64,000 bases of DNA from JAVBJV01 sp031555315 (GTDB lineage: Bacteria > Pseudomonadota > Alphaproteobacteria > Acetobacterales > Acetobacteraceae). The notes under the pieces are model-generated. The model saw only the letters and a list, made by a program, of their open reading frames with translations, ran no database searches and was not told the DNA's origin. The stretch spans positions 4,268-68,267 of the forward strand of contig JAVBUO010000036.1 of assembly GCA_031555315.1 (NCBI GenBank). Direction: 5' to 3'. Both the position numbers and the translations under genes were made by a program. Below, piece after piece: positions 60,569-64,000 of this stretch (within the stretch, counting starts at the first letter, position 1; every line of letters starts with the position of its first letter).

Positions 60569-61752
60569 GCACCGCCTTTCGCCTCGCGCTGGCCGACCTG
60601 CGGCACGAAAAGCTGATGGCGCTGTGCACCGCGCTGGCGGTCGCCGCCGTGCTGGCGCCGCTACTGGTGCTGGCCGGGCTGCGCAACGGGGTGATCGAAG
60701 GGCTGCGCGGCGCCCTGCTCGAAGACCCGCGGGCGCGCGAGATCATCTCGGCCTCCAACAGCACGTTCTCGCCCGACTGGCTGGCGCAGATGCGCACCCG
60801 GCCCGACATTGCGTTCATCGCGCCGCGCACCCGCGCCCTGGCCGCCACGCTGCTGCTCGAGCGCCCGGACGGCTCGCGCCAGAGCCGGGTGGAGCTGATC
60901 CCCTCCGACGCCGGCGACCCGCTGCTGGCCGGCGATGCGCCGCAGGGCACAGGACTGATCCTGTCCGCGCCGGCCGCAGCCCGGCTGGAGGCGCGCGCCG
61001 GCGACGTGCTGATCGGCAAGCTGGGCCGCATCCTCGACGGGCGGCGCGAGACGCTGGCGCTGGAATTCCGCGTGCAGAGCGTGGCGCCGGTCTCCGCCTT
61101 CGGGCGCGACGGCGCCTTCATCACCCTGGGGGTCGCCGTCGGGCTGGAAGACTGGCAGGAAGGGCGCGGTCAGCTAACCGTTACCGCCGACCTGCAGCAG
61201 ATGCCGGCCCGCGAGAGTTTCGCCGGGTTTCGCGCCTATGCGCACCAGATCGAGGACATTCCCGCGCTGACCGCCATGCTGCGCGCGCAGGGGATCGAGA
61301 CCGTGTCACGCGCCGAGGATGTCGCACAGTTGCTGACGCTGGATCGCGGTCTGGCGCGGCTGTTCATGGCCATCGCGCTGGTCGGCGGGGCCGGCTTTTT
61401 GCTGTCGCTGGGCGCCGGGCTGTGGGCGAACGTGCGGCGCAAGCATCTGTCGCTGGCCGGGCTGCGGCTGATGGGCGCGCAGCGCGGCCTGCTGATCGTG
61501 TTCCCCACCGCGCAGGCGGTGATCCTGTCGGGGGCCGGCGCGCTGCTGGCGGTGGCGCTCGCGCAGACCACGGCGGCGGCGATCAATGCGGGTTTCGATA
61601 TCGCGGCATTCAATCATAAACTATGTGACATCACGCTGACGCATTGCGCGATCGGCGTCGGATTCGCGCTGATCGGGGCGCTTGCGGCATCGAGCCTCGC
61701 CGCATGGCACGCCAGCACGGCAGAACCTTTCGATGCGGTACGAGGGCCATAG
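60565..61752 (+). CDS. ABC permease, FtsX/LolE/TagS-like
   Basis: 395 aa from ATG 60565. Layout of the FtsX/MacB permease family: one membrane segment near residues 20-42, a periplasmic domain of about 220 residues, then three segments in the last 150 (ALVGGAGFLLSLGAGLWAN, AVILSGAGALLAVALAQTTAA, AIGVGFALIGALAAS). Forms a mechanotransmission-type transporter with the upstream ATPase, acting at the inner membrane with envelope partners rather than moving small solutes. Three bases before the SUMF1-like gene. Confidence 0.86.
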   Translation: MSTAFRLALADLRHEKLMALCTALAVAAVLAPLLVLAGLRNGVIEGLRGALLEDPRAREIISASNSTFSPDWLAQMRTRPDIAFIAPRTRALAATLLLERPDGSRQSRVELIPSDAGDPLLAGDAPQGTGLILSAPAAARLEARAGDVLIGKLGRILDGRRETLALEFRVQSVAPVSAFGRDGAFITLGVAVGLEDWQEGRGQLTVTADLQQMPARESFAGFRAYAHQIEDIPALTAMLRAQGIETVSRAEDVAQLLTLDRGLARLFMAIALVGGAGFLLSLGAGLWANVRRKHLSLAGLRLMGAQRGLLIVFPTAQAVILSGAGALLAVALAQTTAAAINAGFDIAAFNHKLCDITLTHCAIGVGFALIGALAASSLAAWHASTAEPFDAVRGP

Positions 61753-61755
61753 ACC

Positions 61756-63387
61756 ATGAGAAAACTGCGTTTCGTTCTGAGCCTGTGCGTGCTGACCCTG
61801 CCCGCCCTCGCGCAGGCCGCCGACTGGGAGGAACGCCTCTACAACCCCAAACCCGAAACGGGCGATCTGGTGCTGCCGCTGCCGTGCGGCGGCGCGATCG
61901 TGTTCCGCGAGGTCTCGGTGCCGGCCGGCAGCGGCGCGCTCGACGACCGGGCGGTGACGCTGGGCTCGCCCGACGCGACGCTGGGTTACAGCGAATTCCT
62001 GCGCAACACGTTTCTGACCGGCGGGTTTGCCACAGCCAACGGCGGGCGGCGTTACTGGATCGGCAAATACGAAGTCACCCGCGACCAGTACGCGGCGGTG
62101 ACCAACCCGGCCTGTGCCGAACCCGCCTCCGACGGGCGGCGCGCGCAGGGCGAGGTGTCGTGGTTCGATGCGGTCTCCTTCACCGAACGCCTGTCGGTCT
62201 GGCTGCTCGCCAATGCGCGCAACAAGCTGCCGGAACAGGACGGCGTGCGCGCCTTCGTGCGCCTGCCGACCGAGGACGAATGGGAATACGCGGCGCGCGG
62301 CGGGGCCGTGGTGGGCGAGACCGACTTCGCCGCCCCGACCTTCCCGATGCCCGACGGCGTGGACCGTTACGTGATGGCCGGCAGCCGGCGTTCCGGCGGG
62401 CGCATGCAGGCCATCGGGCAGTTGCAGCCGAACCCGCTGGGGATCTACGACATTCTGGGCAACGCGGCGGAGATGACGCTGGAACCGTACCGCCTGAACC
62501 GCGTTGGCAGGCCGCACGGGCAGGCCGGCGGGATCATCGTGCGCGGCGGCAGTTACACCGATCAGCCCGCCACCATCCGCAGCAGCCAGCGCGACGAACT
62601 GCCGCCGTTCGATGTGGCGCGCGGCGCGCCCACGCGCCTGCCGCAGGTCGGCTTTCGCGTCGTGCTGGCGGTGCCCGCCACCACCAGCCTGCCGCAGACC
62701 GAACGCGTGCGTGCCGCGTTCGAACGCGAGAGCAACGCCGAGGAAACCCGCGCCCGCGACGCCGCCGCCGACCCGCGGCGCGCGCTGGCGCTGCTGCGCG
62801 AACGCACCACCGATCAAGGCTTACAGCAGGCGCTGCAGAGCCTCGACGCACAGCTGGCATCCGACGCGCGGGCACGCGCCGATGCGCTGCGCCAGGTGGT
62901 GCGCGCCGAATTCGAAACGATGTCGATCCTCGCCTATGCCGCATGGGACGCCGACCGGCGCGCCAAAGAAGTGCGCAACATCATCGGCGATACCAACCTG
63001 ACGCAGAGCATGGATATGCAGGATCTGGAACGTTATCGCACCGCCGCCGATGCGCAGGAACGCGCCGCGGCAGCGATGGTGGATGCATATGTGCGCACAT
63101 TGCGCCAGATTGCCGATGCGGTGCCGCGCAGTGTGGCGGCGGAAGAGGCCGCCGTGCAGCGCCGCGAACTGGCCGAACGCGGCATGGCACGCTTCGTTGC
63201 GTTCAACGAAACGGCGGACCGGCACGTGCGCGCGGCGATGACCGGCACGCAGCCGACCCGCGAGCAGCTACAGCGCGACTTCGCCGCCGCCGCCGCCCAG
63301 CCGGTGCAGACACAACAGCCGCCTGCACAGCAAGCCCCCGCCCCACAAGCTCCCGCACAGCAGCCCCGTGGGCAGCAACGGCGCTGA
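61756..63387 (+). CDS. periplasmic SUMF1-fold protein, TagR/PvdO-like
   Basis: 543 aa. Signal peptide ending LAQA before ADW. Residues 90-320 form a formylglycine-generating-enzyme (SUMF1) fold: YWIGKYEVTRDQYAAVTN, RLPTEDEWEYAARGG, NPLGIYDILGNAAEM and IVRGGSYTD. The catalytic cysteine pair of true sulfatase-activating enzymes is not seen, so it is probably a binding protein like TagR. A long helical part and a Gln/Pro/Ala tail (residues 340-543) follow. Last gene of the operon, followed by a strong terminator. Confidence 0.85.
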   Translation: MRKLRFVLSLCVLTLPALAQAADWEERLYNPKPETGDLVLPLPCGGAIVFREVSVPAGSGALDDRAVTLGSPDATLGYSEFLRNTFLTGGFATANGGRRYWIGKYEVTRDQYAAVTNPACAEPASDGRRAQGEVSWFDAVSFTERLSVWLLANARNKLPEQDGVRAFVRLPTEDEWEYAARGGAVVGETDFAAPTFPMPDGVDRYVMAGSRRSGGRMQAIGQLQPNPLGIYDILGNAAEMTLEPYRLNRVGRPHGQAGGIIVRGGSYTDQPATIRSSQRDELPPFDVARGAPTRLPQVGFRVVLAVPATTSLPQTERVRAAFERESNAEETRARDAAADPRRALALLRERTTDQGLQQALQSLDAQLASDARARADALRQVVRAEFETMSILAYAAWDADRRAKEVRNIIGDTNLTQSMDMQDLERYRTAADAQERAAAAMVDAYVRTLRQIADAVPRSVAAEEAAVQRRELAERGMARFVAFNETADRHVRAAMTGTQPTREQLQRDFAAAAAQPVQTQQPPAQQAPAPQAPAQQPRGQQRR

Positions 63388-63401
63388 ACGCTTCCCATAA
63401 G

Positions 63402-63439
63402 AAAAGGGGGAGCGCCGTGCCGGGCGCTCCCCCTTTTTT
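63402..63439. terminator. strong bidirectional rho-independent terminator
   Basis: A perfect 15-bp stem AAAAGGGGGAGCGCC / GGCGCTCCCCCTTTT with a 6-base loop, followed by more T on the plus strand and by a T-run on the minus strand too. It sits between the operon end (63387) and the convergent lipoprotein (stop 63459) and should stop transcription from both sides. Confidence 0.92.
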
Positions 63440-63458
63440 CACACCAGTCTGATGATCC

Positions 63459-63950
63459 TCACAGACCCGCCAGCGCATCCAGCGAGCGGCGCAGACGTTC
63501 CTGCGCGGCAGAACGGGCGGCGAGGTCGGCGTCGCTGCGCGCGCTGGAACCCTGCAGGCGCTGGGTTTCGGCCAGCGCCGACTGCGCTTCCTGCAACTGC
63601 GAACCGGACGCGCCGCGCGCCTGCGCCTGCTGCAGACGGCTGCGCAGCGTGGCCAGTTCGCGGTCCTGCTGCGCCGCGCGGGCCCGACGCTGGGCCAGCG
63701 TCTGCTGCGCGATCTGCTGCTGGCGCTGCGCAACCGCGGCATCGGCCCGCTGCTGCGCCGCATTCTGCTGCGCATCGATGCGTGCATCGTTCAGCGTGTT
63801 CTGACGGTTCTGATAACCGCCACCCACCGCACACCCGATCCCGCTGAGGAACCCGGTCTGCGTCGGGTCGCAGGCCTGTTCGCTGGCGCAGCCGGCAAGA
63901 CCGGCCACCGCCACTGCCGCCAGAACGGCGGTCTTTCCCATGCGGATCAT
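63459..63950 (-). CDS. coiled-coil lipoprotein
   Basis: 163 aa (a later ATG at 63941 is also possible). Signal with lipobox LAGC (Cys21), a short Cys/Gly-rich head (SEQACDPTQTGFLSGIGCAVGGGYQN), then a long Gln/Ala/Arg coiled coil to the end. Lipid-anchored, with a helical rod in the periplasm. By position it could match TagQ, the outer-membrane lipoprotein of the Tag module, but there is no sequence signature for that. It starts in an ATGA overlap with the gene before it, which runs off the window. Confidence 0.72.
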   Translation of the reverse strand: MIRMGKTAVLAAVAVAGLAGCASEQACDPTQTGFLSGIGCAVGGGYQNRQNTLNDARIDAQQNAAQQRADAAVAQRQQQIAQQTLAQRRARAAQQDRELATLRSRLQQAQARGASGSQLQEAQSALAETQRLQGSSARSDADLAARSAAQERLRRSLDALAGL

Positions 63951-64000
63951 GCGCTCGGCACCACAAGCAGCGCCCGCGCCAGGGCATTGGCCGCCGCCCC
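63947..64000 (-). CDS. C-terminal end of an unidentified gene
   Basis: The last 54 bases are an open minus-strand frame ending ALARALLVVPSA and a TGA that overlaps the lipoprotein ATG (ATGA). The overlap and frame suggest the end of an upstream gene in the same operon. Too short to identify. Confidence 0.35.
   Translation of the reverse strand, partial: GAAANALARALLVVPSA

Overview
The window is about 64 kb of GC-rich, gene-dense DNA that reads as an alphaproteobacterial chromosome, probably of the Rhodospirillales/Acetobacterales type. The grounds are the argH-lptM-lysA-TIGR02302 gene order, ftsEX next to an MJ0042-type zinc-ribbon protein, the chorismate mutase-hisC-tyrA cluster, metX-metW, and TorF-type porins. 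The exact genus cannot be read from the sequence. No rRNA, CRISPR array, transposase or integrase is visible. One tRNA (Arg, anticodon CCG) is present.

Region by region: 1-6.2 kb holds the end of proB, tRNA-Arg, two paralogous TorF-type porins, an FkbM-type methyltransferase and a tandem pair of small secreted proteins. 6.2-11.1 kb is a quinone block: ubiT-ubiU-ubiV (oxygen-independent ubiquinone hydroxylation) on the minus strand, facing away from ubiD-ubiX on the plus strand. 11.1-23.1 kb is housekeeping and amino-acid metabolism: a lipoprotein hydrolase, a zinc-finger protein, polA, a GGDEF-EAL protein, a YeiH-type exporter, metX-metW, and chorismate mutase-hisC-tyrA. 23.1-31.2 kb is an array of five tandem paralogues of about 520-550 aa, each with one N-terminal membrane anchor and no function I can recognise.

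31.3-45.8 kb carries an ACT-like protein, a DUF2125-like protein, a ChaC-like cyclotransferase, a PlsC-like acyltransferase, a DUF218 protein, ftsX-ftsE, a zinc-ribbon protein, a duplicated SAM methyltransferase, then TIGR02302-lysA-lptM-argH and a TlpA-type thioredoxin. A composite palindromic repeat of about 50-106 bp occurs at 11.06, 31.25 and 37.39 kb. Each copy supplies the TAG stop codon of an adjacent gene.

45.9-64 kb is the most unusual part. A tightly packed plus-strand operon of about 16 kb (47.5-63.4 kb) encodes a membrane-anchored trypsin-like protease, two paralogous anchored proteins (one ending in a DUF2135/YfaP-like domain, one in a PDZ domain), an SrfB-like actin/Hsp70-fold ATPase, an SrfC-like dynamin-type GTPase, an anchored Sel1-like protein, a periplasmic von Willebrand A protein resembling the sensor half of PpkA, an ABC ATPase and permease, and an SUMF1-fold periplasmic protein. 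The operon is flanked by a divergent OmpA-like lipoprotein operon and a convergent coiled-coil lipoprotein. The last five components mirror the Tag/PpkA signalling module of type VI secretion, but no T6SS structural gene or kinase is visible. The whole suggests a cell-envelope-spanning system built on SrfB/SrfC.
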